Source of the DNA: Lasioglossum baleicum
Taxonomy: Eukaryota; Arthropoda; Insecta; Hymenoptera; Halictidae
Assembly (NCBI RefSeq): GCF_051020765.1
Contig: NW_027469314.1
Coordinates: 62,001-126,000 of the forward strand
Reading direction: 5' to 3'
Length of the DNA: 64,000 nucleotides
Each line of letters starts with the position of its first letter. Positions within the stretch are counted from its first letter, which is position 1. A program made the translations under genes and the position numbers. Shown here piece by piece: positions 23,383 through 35,570 of the stretch. The notes under the pieces were generated by a model that saw only the letters and a list, made by a program, of their open reading frames with translations, had not been told where the DNA came from and did not search any database.

Positions 23383-26300
23383 TCGAGTAAAAACACGTGC
23401 GAGAGGATGCATCCCGCAGGCTAGTCGAGTAAAAACACGTGCGAGAGGATGCATCCCGCAGGCTAGTCGAGTAAAAACACGTGCGAGGTTTTGTGGGATG
23501 CGCATGCGCAGGTTTTTTGGGATGCGCATGCGCAGGTTTTTTGGGATGCGCATGCCTAGTCGAGCAAAAACACGTGCGAGAGGATGCATCCCGCAGGCTA
23601 GTCCAGCAAAAACACGTGCGAGAGGATGCATCCCGCAGGCTAGTCGAGTAAAAACACGTGCGAGAGGATGCATCCCGCAGGCTAGTCGAGTAAAAACACG
23701 TGCGAGAGGATGCATCCTGCAGGCTAGTCGAGTAAAAACACGTGCGAGAGGATGCATCCCGCAGGCTAGTCGAGTAAAATCACGTGCGAGGTTTTGTGGG
23801 ATGCGCATGCGCAGGTTTTGTGGGATGCGCATGCGCAGGTTTTTTGGGATGCGCATGGCTAGTCGAGCAAAAACACGTGCGAGAGGATGCATCCCGCAGG
23901 GTAGTCGAGTAAAAACACGTGCGAGAGGATGCATCCCGCAGGCTAGTCGTGTAAAAACACGTGCGAGAGGATGCATCCCGCAGGCTAGTCGAGTAAAAAC
24001 ACGTGCGAGAGGATGCATCCCGCAGGCTAGTCGAGTAAAAACACGTGCGAGAGGATGCATCCCGCAGGCTAGTCGAGTAAAAACACGTGCGAGAGGATGC
24101 ATCCTGCAGGCTAGTCGAGTAAAAACACGTGCGAGAGGATGCATCCCGCAGGCTAGTCGAGTAAAAACACGTGCGAGGTTTTGTGGGATGCGCATGCGCA
24201 GGTTTTGTGGGATGCGCATGCGCAGGTTTTTTGGGATGCGCATGGCTAGTCGAGCAAAAACACGTGCGAGAGGATGCATCCCGCAGGGTAGTCGTGTAAA
24301 AACACGTGCGAGAGGATGCATCCCGCAGGCTAGTCGAGTAAAAACACGTGCGAGAGGATGCATCCTGCAGGCTAGTCGAGTAAAAACACGTGCGAGAGGA
24401 TGCATCCCGCAGGCTAGTCGAGCAAAAACACGTGCGAGAGGATGCATCCCGCAGGCTAGTCGAGCAAAAACACGTGCGAGAGGATGCATCCCGCAGGCTA
24501 GTAGAGCAAAAACACGTGCGAGAGGATGCATCCCGCAGGCTAGTCGAGTAAAAACACGTGCGAGGTTTTGTGGGATGCGCATGCGCAGGTTTTGTGGGAT
24601 GCGCATGCGCAGGTTTTTTGGGATGCGCATGGCTAGTCGAGCAAAAACACGTGCGAGAGGATGCATCCCGCAGGCTAGTCGAGTAAAAACACGTGCGAGA
24701 GGATGCATCCCGCAGGCTAGTCGAGTAAAAACACGTGCGAGAGGATGCATCCCGCAGGCTAGTCGAGTAAAAACACGTGCGAGAGGATGCATCCCGCAGG
24801 CTAGTCGAGTAAAAACACGTGCGAGAGGATGCATCCCGCAGGCTAGTCGAGTAAAAACACGTGCGAGAGGATGCATCCCGCAGGCTAGTCGAGTAAAAAC
24901 ACGTGCGAGGTTTTGTGGGATGCGCATGCGCAGGTTTTTTGGGATGCGCATGCGCAGGTTTTTTGGGATGCGCATGCCTAGTCGAGCAAAAACACGTGCG
25001 AGAGGATGCATCCCGCAGGCTAGTCCAGCAGAAACACGTGCGAGAGGATGCATCCCGCAGGCTAGTCGAGTAAAAACACGTGCGAGAGGATGCATCCCGC
25101 AGGCTAGTCGAGTAAAAACACGTGCGAGAGGATGCATCCTGCAGGCTAGTCGAGTAAAAACACGTGCGAGAGGATGCATCCCGCAGGCTAGTCGAGTAAA
25201 ATCACGTGCGAGGTTTTGTGGGATGCGCATGCGCAGGTTTTGTGGGATGCGCATGCGCAGGTTTTTTGGGATGCGCATGGCTAGTCGAGCAAAAACACGT
25301 GCGAGAGGATGCATCCCGCAGGGTAGTCGAGTAAAAACACGTGCGAGAGGATGCATCCCGCAGGCTAGTCGTGTAAAAACACATGCGAGAGGATGCATCC
25401 CGCAGGCTAGTCGAGTAAAAACACGTGCGAGAGGATGCATCCCGCAGGCTAGTCGAGTAAAAACACGTGCGAGAGGATGCATCCCGCAGGCTAGTCGAGT
25501 AAAAACACGTGCGAGAGGATGCATCCTGCAGGCTAGTCGAGTAAAAACACGTGCGAGAGGATGCATCCCGCAGGCTAGTCGAGTAAAAACACGTGCGAGG
25601 TTTTGTGGGATGCGCATGCGCAGGTTTTTTGGGATGCGCATGGCTAGTCGAGCAAAAACACGTGCGAGAGGATGCATCCCGCAGGGTTGTCGTGTAAAAA
25701 CACGTGCGAGAGGATGCATCCCGCAGGCTAGTCGAGTAAAAACACGTGCGAGAGGATGCATCCCGCAGGCTAGTCGAGTAAAAACACGTGCGAGGTTTTG
25801 TGGGATGCGCATGCGCAGGTTTTTTGGGATGCGCATGGCTAGTCGAGCAAAAACACGTGCGAGAGGATGCATCCCGCAGGGTAGTCGAGTAAAAACACGT
25901 GCGAGAGGATGCATCCCGCAGGCTAGTCGAGTAAAAACACGTGCGACAGGATGCATCCCGCAGGCTAGTAGAGCAAAAACACGTGCGAGGGGATGCATCC
26001 CGCAGGCTAGTCGAGTCAAAACACGTGCGAGGTTTTGTGGGATGCGCATGCGCGGGTTTTGTGGGATGCGCATGCGCAGGTTTTTTGGGATGCGCATGGC
26101 TAGTCGAGCAAAAACACGTGCGAGAGGATGCATCCCGCAGGCTAGTCGAGTAAAAACACGTGCGAGAGGATGCATCCCGCAGGCTAGTCGAGTAAAAACA
26201 CGTGCGAGAGGATGCATCCCGCAGGCTAGTCGAGTAAAAACACGTGCGAGAGGATGCATCCCGCAGGCTAGTCGAGTAAAAACACGTGCGAGGGTTTGTG

Positions 26301-26491
26301 GGATGCGCATGCGCAGGTTTTGTGGGATGCGCATGCGCATGTTTTTTGGGATGCGCATGCCTAGTCGAGCAAAAACACGTGCGAGAGGATGCATCCCGCA
26401 GGCTAGTCGAGTAAAAACACGTGCGAGAGGATGCATCCTGCAGGCTAGTCGAGCAAAAACACGTGCGAGAGGATGCATCCCGCCTGGCTAG
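23383..26491 (+). repeat. Segment 9: chimera of gamma start and A end
   Basis: It opens like gamma (double T-type block, GCCTAG tail, TCCAGC, ATCACGTG at 23780), then switches to A-type sequence with TAGTAGAGC, CACATG, GGGTTGTCGTG, GAGTCAAAAC at 26013 and GCGCATGTTTTTT near 26337. The GAGTCAAAAC markers at 22904 and 26013 are 3,109 bp apart, equal to the segment length, so this is one tandem step. Confidence 0.83.
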
Positions 26492-29036
26492 TCGAGTAAA
26501 AACACGTGCGAGAGGATGCATCCCGCAGGCTAGTCGAGTAAAAACACGTGCGAGAGGATGCATCCCGCAGGCTAGTCGAGTAAAAACACGTGCGAGGTTT
26601 TGTGGGATGCGCATGCGCAGGTTTTTTGGGATGCGCATGCGCAGGTTTTTTGGGATGCGCATGCCTAGTCGAGCAAAAACACGTGCGAGAGGATGCATCC
26701 CGCAGGCTAGTCCAGCAAAAACACGTGCGAGAGGATGCATCCCGCAGGCTAGTCGAGTAAAAACACGTGCGAGAGGATGCATCCCGCAGGCTAGTCGAGT
26801 AAAAACACGTGCGAGAGGATGCATCCTGCAGGCTAGTCGAGTAAAAACACGTGCGAGAGGATGCATCCCGCAGGCTAGTCGAGTAAAATCACGTGCGAGG
26901 TTTTGTGGGATGCGCATGCGCAGGTTTTGTGGGATGCGCATGCGCAGGTTTTTTGGGATGCGCATGGCTAGTCGAGCAAAAACACGTGCGAGAGGATGCA
27001 TCCCGCAGGGTAGTCGAGTAAAAACACGTGCGAGAGGATGCATCCCGCAGGCTAGTCGTGTAAAAACACGTGCGAGAGGATGCATCCCGCAGGCTAGTCG
27101 AGTAAAAACACGTGCGAGAGGATGCATCCCGCAGGCTAGTCGAGTAAAAACACGTGCGAGAGGATGCATCCCGCAGGCTAGTCGAGCAAAAACACGTGCG
27201 AGAGGATGCATCCCGCAGGCTAGTCGAGTAAAAACACGTGCGAGAGGATGCATCCCGCAGGCTAGTCGAGTAAAAACACGTGCGAGAGGATGCATCCCGC
27301 AGGCTAGTCGAGTAAAAACACGTGCGAGAGGATGCATCCCGCAGGCTAGTCGAGTAAAAACACGTGCGAGAGGATGCATCCCGCAGGCTAGTCGAGTAAA
27401 AACACGTGCGAGAGGATGCATCCCGCAGGCTAGTCGAGTAAAAACACGTGCGAGGTTTTGTGGGATGCGCATGCGCAGGTTTTTTGGGATGCGCATGCGC
27501 AGGTTTTTTGGGATGCGCATGCCTAGTCGAGCAAAAACACGTGCGAGAGGATGCATCCCGCAGGCTAGTCCAGCAAAAACACGTGCGAGAGGATGCATCC
27601 CGCAGGCTAGTCGAGTAAAAACACGTGCGAGAGGATGCATCCCGCAGGCTAGTCGAGTAAAAACACGTGCGAGAGGATGCATCCTGCAGGCTAGTCGAGT
27701 AAAAACACGTGCGAGAGGATGCATCCCGCAGGCTAGTCGAGTAAAATCACGTGCGAGGTTTTGTGGGATGCGCATGCGCAGGTTTTGTGGGATGCGCATG
27801 CGCAGGTTTTTTGGGATGCGCATGGCTAGTCGAGCAAAAACACGTGCGAGAGGATGCATCCCGCAGGGTAGTCGAGTAAAAACACGTGCGAGAGGATGCA
27901 TCCCGCAGGCTAGTCGTGTAAAAACACATGCGAGAGGATGCATCCCGCAGGCTAGTCGAGTAAAAACACGTGCGAGAGGATGCATCCCGCAGGCTAGTCG
28001 AGTAAAAACACGTGCGAGAGGATGCATCCCGCAGGCTAGTCGAGTAAAAACACGTGCGAGAGGATGCATCCTGCAGGCTAGTCGAGTAAAAACACGTGCG
28101 AGAGGATGCATCCCGCAGGCTAGTCGAGTAAAAACACGTGCGAGGTTTTGTGGGATGCGCATGCGCAGGTTTTTTGGGATGCGCATGGCTAGTCGAGCAA
28201 AAACACGTGCGAGAGGATGCATCCCGCAGGGTTGTCGTGTAAAAACACGTGCGAGAGGATGCATCCCGCAGGCTAGTCGAGTAAAAACACGTGCGAGAGG
28301 ATGCATCCCGCAGGCTAGTCGAGTAAAAACACGTGCGAGGTTTTGTGGGATGCGCATGCGCAGGTTTTTTGGGATGCGCATGGCTAGTCGAGCAAAAACA
28401 CGTGCGAGAGGATGCATCCCGCAGGGTAGTCGAGTAAAAACACGTGCGAGAGGATGCATCCCGCAGGCTAGTCGAGTAAAAACACGTGCGAGAGGATGCA
28501 TCCCGCAGGCTAGTAGAGCAAAAACACGTGCGAGGGGATGCATCCCGCAGGCTAGTCGAGTCAAAACACGTGCGAGGTTTTGTGGGATGCGCATGCGCGG
28601 GTTTTGTGGGATGCGCATGCGCAGGTTTTTTGGGATGCGCATGGCTAGTCGAGCAAAAACACGTGCGAGAGGATGCATCCCGCAGGCTAGTCGAGTAAAA
28701 ACACGTGCGAGAGGATGCATCCCGCAGGCTAGTCGAGTAAAAACACGTGCGAGAGGATGCATCCCGCAGGCTAGTCGAGTAAAAACACGTGCGAGAGGAT
28801 GCATCCCGCAGGCTAGTCGAGTAAAAACACGTGCGAGGGTTTGTGGGATGCGCATGCGCAGGTTTTGTGGGATGCGCATGCGCATGTTTTTTGGGATGCG
28901 CATGCCTAGTCGAGCAAAAACACGTGCGAGAGGATGCATCCCGCAGGCTAGTCGAGTAAAAACACGTGCGAGAGGATGCATCCTGCAGGCTAGTCGAGCA
29001 AAAACACGTGCGAGAGGATGCATCCCGCCTGGCTAG
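26492..29036 (+). repeat. Segment 10: shortened copy of segment 9
   Basis: It has the same start and end as segment 9 but is 564 bp shorter (2,545 against 3,109). The shortening falls in a monomer run: near 27183 a single GAGCAAAAA monomer sits among GAGTAAAAA ones, where segment 9 has blocks with GGGTAG and CCTGC monomers. That looks like a deletion by recombination between monomers. The GAGTCAAAAC marker is at 28558, 2,545 bp after the previous one. Confidence 0.82.
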
Positions 29037-30504
29037 TCGAGTAAAAACACGTGCGAGAGGATGCATCCCGCAGGCTAGTCGAGTAAAAACACGTGCGAGA
29101 GGATGCATCCCGCAGGCTAGTCGAGTAAAAACACGTGCGAGGTTTTGTGGGATGCGCATGCGCAGGTTTTTTGGGATGCGCATGCGCAGGTTTTTTGGGA
29201 TGCGCATGCCTAGTCGAGCAAAAACACGTGCGAGAGGATGCATCCCGCAGGCTAGTCCAGCAAAAACACGTGCGAGAGGATGCATCCCGCAGGCTAGTCG
29301 AGTAAAAACACGTGCGAGAGGATGCATCCCGCAGGCTAGTCGAGTAAAAACACGTGCGAGAGGATGCATCCTGCAGGCTAGTCGAGTAAAAACACGTGCG
29401 AGAGGATGCATCCCGCAGGCTAGTCGAGTAAAATCACGTGCGAGGTTTTGTGGGATGCGCATGCGCAGGTTTTGTGGGATGCGCATGCGCAGGTTTTTTG
29501 GGATGCGCATGGCTAGTCGAGCAAAAACACGTGCGAGAGGATGCATCCCGCAGGGTAGTCGAGTAAAAACACGTGCGAGAGGATGCATCCCGCAGGCTAG
29601 TCGTGTAAAAACACGTGCGAGAGGATGCATCCCGCAGGCTAGTCGAGTAAAAACACGTGCGAGAGGATGCATCCCGCAGGCTAGTCGAGTAAAAACACGT
29701 GCGAGAGGATGCATCCCGCAGGCTAGTCGAGTAAAAACACGTGCGAGAGGATGCATCCTGCAGGCTAGTCGAGTAAAAACACGTGCGAGAGGATGCATGC
29801 AGGCTAGTCGAGTAAAAACACGTGCGAGGTTTTGTGGGGATGCGCATGCGCAGGTTTTTTGGGATGCGCATGGCTAGTCGAGCAAAAACACGTGCGAGAG
29901 GATGCATCCCGCAGGGTAGTCGTGTAAAAACACGTGCGCGAGAGGATGCATCCCGCAGGCTAGTCGAGTAAAAACACGTGCGAGAGGATGCATCCCGCAG
30001 GCTAGTCGAGTAAAAACACGTGCGAGGTTTTGTGGGATGCGCATGCGCAGGTTTTTTGGGATGCGCATGGCTAGTCGAGCAAAAACACGTGCGAGAGGAT
30101 GCATCCCGCAGGGTAGTCGAGTAAAAACACGTGCGAGAGGATGCATCCCGCAGGCTAGTCGAGTAAAAACACGTGCGAGAGGATGCATCCCGCAGGCTAG
30201 TCGAGTAAAAACACGTGCGAGAGGATGCATCCCGCAGGCTAGTCGAGTAAAAACACGTGCGAGAGGATGCATCCCGCAGGCTAGTCGAGTAAAAACACGT
30301 GCGAGGGTTTGTGGGATGCGCATGCGCAGGTTTTGTGGGATGCGCATGCGCAGGTTTTTTGGGATGCGCATGCCTAGTCGAGCAAAAACACGTGCGAGAG
30401 GATGCATCCCGCAGGCTAGTCGAGTAAAAACACGTGCGAGAGGATGCATCCTGCAGGCTAGTCGAGTAAAAACACGTGCGAGAGGATGCATCCCGCCTGG
30501 CTAG
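29037..30504 (+). repeat. Segment 11: gamma of cycle 2
   Basis: It matches segment 16 (42618-44086) at an offset of about 13,581 and ends with the closing module and CCTGG junction. The first indels of the window are here: a 3-bp loss in the CCC of the monomer near 29799, an extra G near 29838 and an extra GC near 29938. The equivalent positions in segment 16 are normal. Confidence 0.84.
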
Positions 30505-31907
30505 TCGAGTAAAAACACGTGCGAGAGGATGCATGCCGCAGGCTAGTCGAGTAAAAACACGTGCGAGAGGATGCATCCCGCAGGCTAGTCGAGTAAAAAC
30601 ACGTGCGAGAGGATGCATCCCGCAGGCTAGTCGAGTAAAAACACGTGCGAGGTTTTGTGGGATGCGCATGCGCAGGTTTTGTGGGATGCGCATGGCTAGT
30701 CGAGCAAAAACACGTGCGAGGTTTTGTGGGATGCGCATGCGCAAGTTTTGTGGGATGCGCATGCGCAGGTTTTTTGGGATGCGCATGGCTAGTCGAGCAA
30801 AAACACGTGAGAGAGGATGCATCCCGCAGGCTAGTCGAGTAAAAACACGTGCGAGGTTTTGTGGGATGCGCATGCGCAGGTTTTTTGGGGATGCGCATGC
30901 GCAGGTTTTTTGGGATGCGCATGCCTAGTCGAGCAAAAACACGTGCGAGAGGATGCATCCCGCAGGCTAGTCCAGCAAAAACACGTGCGAGAGGATGCAT
31001 CCCGCAGGCTAGTCGAGTAAAAACACGTGCGAGAGGATGCATCCCGCAGGCTAGTCGAGTAAAAACACGTGCGAGAGGATGCATCCTGCAGGCTAGTCGA
31101 GTAAAAACACGTGCGAGAGGATGCATCCCGCAGGCTAGTCGAGTAAAATCACGTGCGAGGTTTTGTGGGATGCGCATGCGCAGGTTTTTGTGGGATGCGC
31201 ATGCGCAGGTTTTTGGGATGCGCATGGCTAGTCGAGCAAAAACACGTGCGAGAGGATGCATCCCGCAGGGTAGTCGAGTAAAAACACGTGCGAGAGGATG
31301 CATCCCGCAGGCTAGTCGTGTAAAAAACACATGCGAGAGGATGCATCCCGCAGGCTAGTCGAGTAAAAACAAGTGCGAGAGGATGCATCCCGCAGGCTAG
31401 TCGAGTAAAAACACGTGCGAGAGGATGCATCCTGCAGGCTAGTCGAGTAAAAACACGTGCGAGAGGATGCATCCCGCAGGCTAGTCGAGCAAAAAACACG
31501 TGCGAGAGGATGCATCCCGCAGGCTAGTCGAGCAAAAACACGTGCGAGAGGATGCATCCCGCAGGCTAGTCGAGTAAAAACACGTGCGAGAGGATGCATC
31601 CCGCAGGCTAGTCGAGCACAAACACGTGCGAGAGGATGCATCCCGCAGGCTAGTCGAGCAAAAACACGTGCGAGAGGAAGCATCCCGCAGGCTAGTCGAG
31701 CAAAAACACGTGCGAGAGGATGCATCCCGCAGGCTAGTCGAGCAAAAACACGTGCGAGAGGATGCATCCCGCAGGCTAGTCGAGCAAAAACACGTGCGAG
31801 AGGATGCATCCCGCAGGCTAGTCGAGTAAAAACACGTGCGAGAGGATGCATCCCGCAGGCTAGTCGAGCACAAACACGTGCGAGATAATGCCATCCCGCC
31901 GGGCTAG
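30505..31907 (+). repeat. Segment 12: delta of cycle 2, indel-rich
   Basis: It carries the delta hallmark GATGCATGCCGC near 30532 and the block without a T-type unit. It departs from segment 5 through a run of GAGCAAAAA monomers and ends with GAGATAATGC(C)ATCC and CCGGGCTAG. The GATAATG variant is shared with segment 17. Indels include an extra G near 30890, an extra T near 31187, a lost T near 31212, extra A's near 31325 and 31493, and an extra C near 31891. Confidence 0.82.
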
Positions 31908-34900
31908 TCGAGTAAAAACACGTGCGAGAGGATGCATCCGCAGGCTAGTCGAGTAAAAACACGTGCGAGGTTTTGTGGGATGCGCATGCGCAGGTTTTGT
32001 GGGATGCGCATGCGCAGGTTTTTTGGGATGCGCATGGCTAGTCGAGCAAAAACACGTGCGAGAGGATGCATCCCGCAGGCTAGTCGAGTAAAAACACGTG
32101 CGAGAGGATGCATCCCGCAGGCTAGTCGAGTAAAAACACGTGCGAGGTTTTGTGGGATGCGCATGCGCAGGTTTTGTGGGATGCGCATGCGCAGGTTTTT
32201 TGGGATGCGCATGGCTAGTCGAGCAAAAACGCGTGCGAGGTTTTGTGGGATGCGCATGCGCAGGTTTTGTGGGATGCGCATACGCAGGTTTTTTGGGATG
32301 CGCATGGCTAGTCGAGCAAAAACACGTGAGAGAGGATGCATCCCGCAGGGTAGTCGAGTAAAAACACGTGCGAGAGGATGCATCCCGCAGGCTAGTCGAG
32401 CAAAAACACGTGCGAGAGGATGCATCCCGTAGGCTAGTCGAGTAAAAACACGTGCGAGGTTTTGTGGGATGCGCATGCGCAGGTTTTTTGGGATGCGCAT
32501 GGCTAGTCGAGCAAAAACACGTGCGAGAGGATGCATCCCGCAGGCTAGTCGAGTAAAAACACGTGCGAGAGGATGCATCCTGCAGGCTAGTCGAGTAAAA
32601 ACACGTGCGAGAGGATGCATCCCGCAGGCTAGTCGAGCAAAAACACGTGCGAGAGGATGTATCCCGCAGGCTAGTCGAGCAAAAACACGTGCGAGAGGAT
32701 GCATCCCGCAGGCTAGTCGAGTAAAAACACGTGCGAGAGGATGCATCCCGCAGGCTAGTCGAGCACAAACACGTGCGAGAGGATGCATCCCGCAGGCTAG
32801 TCGAGCAAAAACACGTGCGAGAGGAAGCATCCCGCAGGCTAGTCGAGCAAAAACACGTGCGAGAGGATGCATCCCGCAGGCTAGTCGAGTAAAAACACGT
32901 GCGAGAGGATGCATCCCGCAGGCTAGTCGAGTAAAAACACGTGCGAGGTTTTGTGGGATGCGCATGCGCAGGTTTTGTGGGATGCGCATGCGCAGGTTTT
33001 TTGGGATGCGCATGTTCAGGTTTTTTGGGATGCGCATGCCTAGTCGAGCATAAACACGTGCGAGAGGATGCATCCCGCAGGCTAGTCCAGCAAAAACACG
33101 TGCGAGAGGATGCATCCCGCAGGCTAGTCGAGCAAAAACACGTGTGAGAGGATGCATCCCGCAGGCTAGTCGAGTAAAAACACGTGCGAGGTTTTGTGGG
33201 ATGCGCATGCGCAGGTTTTGTGGGATGCGCATGCGCAGGTTTTTTGGGATGCGCATGGCTAGTCGAGCAAAAACACGTGCGAGAGGATGCATCCCGCAGG
33301 CTAGTCGAGTAAAAACACGTGCGAGAGGATGCATCCCGCAGGCTAGTCGAGTAAAAACACGTGCGAGAGGATGCATCCCGCAGGCTAGTCGAGTAAAAAC
33401 ACGTGCGAGTGGATGCATCCCGCAGGCTAGTCGAGTAAAAACACGTGCGAGGTTTTGTGGGATGCGCATGCGCAGGTTTTGTGGGATGCGCATGCGCAGG
33501 TTTTTTGGGATGCGCATGCGCAGGTTTTTTGGGATGCGCATGGCTAGTCGAGCAAAAACACGTGCGAGAGGATGCATCCCGCAGGCTAGTCGAGTAAAAA
33601 CACGTGCGAGGTTTTGTGGGATGCGCATGCGCAGGTTATTTGGGATGCGCATGGCTAGTCGAGCAAAAACACGTGCGAGAGGATGCATCCCGCAGGGTAG
33701 TCGAGTAAAAACACGTGCGAGAGGATGCATCCCGCAGGGTAGTCGTGTAAAAACACGTGCGAGAGGATGCATCCTGCAGGCTAGTCGAGTAAAAACACGT
33801 GCGAGAGGATGCATCCCGCAGGCTAGTCGAGCAAAAACACGTGCGAGAGGATGCATCCCGCAGGCTAGTCGAGCAAAAACACGTGCGAGAGGATGCATCC
33901 CGCAGGCTAGTCGAGCACAAACACGTGCGAGAGGATGCATCCCGCAGGCTAGTCGAGCAAAAACACGTGCGAGAGGATGCATCCCGCAGGCTAGTAGAGC
34001 AAAAACACGTGCGAGAGGATGCATCCCGCAGGCTAGTCGAGTAAAAACACGTGCGAGGTTTTGTGGGATGCGCATGCGCAGGTTTTGTGGGATGCGCATG
34101 CGCAGGTTTTTTGGGATGCGCATGGCTAGTCGAGCAAAAACACGTGCGAGAGGATGCATCCCGCAGGCTAGTCGAGTAAAAACACGTGCGAGAGGATGCA
34201 TCCCGCATGCTAGTCGAGTAAAAACACGTGCGAGAGGATGCATCCCGCAGGCTAGTCGAGTAAAAACACGTGCGAGAGGATGCATCCCGCAGGCTAGTGG
34301 AGTAAAAACACGTGCGAGAGGATGCATCCCGCAGGCTAGTCGAGTAAAAACACGTGCGAGAGGATGCATCCCGCAGGGTAGTCGAGTAAAAACACGTGCG
34401 AGAGGATGCATCCTGCAGGCTAGTCGAGTAAAAACACGTGCGAGAGGATGCATCCCGCAGGCTAGTCGAGTAAAAACACGTGCGAGAGGATGCATCCCGC
34501 AGGCTAGTCGAGTAAAAACACGTGCGAGAGGATGCATCGCGCAGGCTAGTCGAGTAAAAACACGTGCGAGAGGATGCATCCTGCAGGCTAGTCGAGTAAA
34601 AACACGTGTGAGAGGATGCATCCCGCAGGCTAGTCGAGTAAAAACTAGTGCGAGGTTTTGTGGGATGCGCATGCGCAGGTTTTGTGGGATGCGCATGCGC
34701 AGGTTTTTTGGGATGCGCATGGCTAGTCGAGCAAAAACACGTGCGAGAGGATGCATCCCGCAGGGTAGTCGTGTAAAAACACGTGCGAGAGGATGCATCC
34801 CGCAGGCTAGTCGAGTAAAAACACGTGCGAGAGGATGCATCCCGCAGGCTAGTCGAGTAAAAACACGTGCGAGGTTTTGTGGGATGCGCATGCGCAGGTT

Positions 34901-35570
34901 TTTTGGGATGCGCATGGCTAGTCGAGCAAAAACACGTGCGAGAGGATGCATCCCGCAGGGTAGTCGAGTAAAAACACGTGCGAGAGGATGCATCCCGCAG
35001 GCTAGTCGAGTAAAAACACGTGCGAGAGGATGCATCCCGCAGGCTAGTAGAGCAAAAACACGTGCGAGAGGATGCATCCCGCAGGCTAGTCGAGTAAAAA
35101 CACGTGCGAGGTTTTGTGGGATGCGCATGCGCGGGTTTTGTGGGATGCGCATGCGCAGGTTTTTTGGGATGCGCATGGCTAGTCGAGCAAAAACACGTGC
35201 GAGAGGATGCATCCCGCAGGCTAGTCGAGTAAAAACACGTGCGAGAGGATGCATCCCGCAGGCTAGTCGAGTAAAAACACGTGCGAGAGGATGCATCCCG
35301 CAGGCTAGTCGAGTAAAAACACGTGCGAGAGGATGCATCCCGCAGGCTAGTCGAGTAAAAAACACGTGCGAGGGTTTGTGGGATGCGCATGCGCAGGTTT
35401 TGTGGGATGCGCATGCGCAGGTTTTTTGGGATGCGCATGCCTAGTCGAGCAAAAACACGTGCGAGAGGATGCATCCCGCAGGCTAGTCGAGTAAAAACAC
35501 GTGCGAGAGGATGCATCCTGCAGGCTAGTCGAGTAAAAACACGTGCGAGAGGATGCATCCGCCTGGCTAG
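31908..35570 (+). repeat. Segment 13: B of cycle 2
   Basis: It repeats the full B barcode series of segment 6 at an offset of 19,660 until one m monomer is missing (a GAGTAAAAA unit before the GAGCACAAA unit near 33.9 kb). After that the offset is 19,618; the ACTAGTGCG marker is at 34644. The interior is indel-free. Indels reappear at its edges, with a lost C near 31938, an extra A near 35357 and a lost C near 35559. Confidence 0.85.

Noticed and set aside
31880..31907. GATAATG before the CCGGG junction as a promoter-like or GATA site
   Set aside because: It is a shared variant of the normal GAGAGGATG in the two 13.58-kb copies only (also near 45466). No gene lies nearby, so it is useful only as a barcode.
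29790..31960. Indel patch as a true pseudogene or frameshifted coding region
   Set aside because: There is no coding region to break. The indels are in homopolymers of non-coding satellite and are better explained by consensus error or neutral change.
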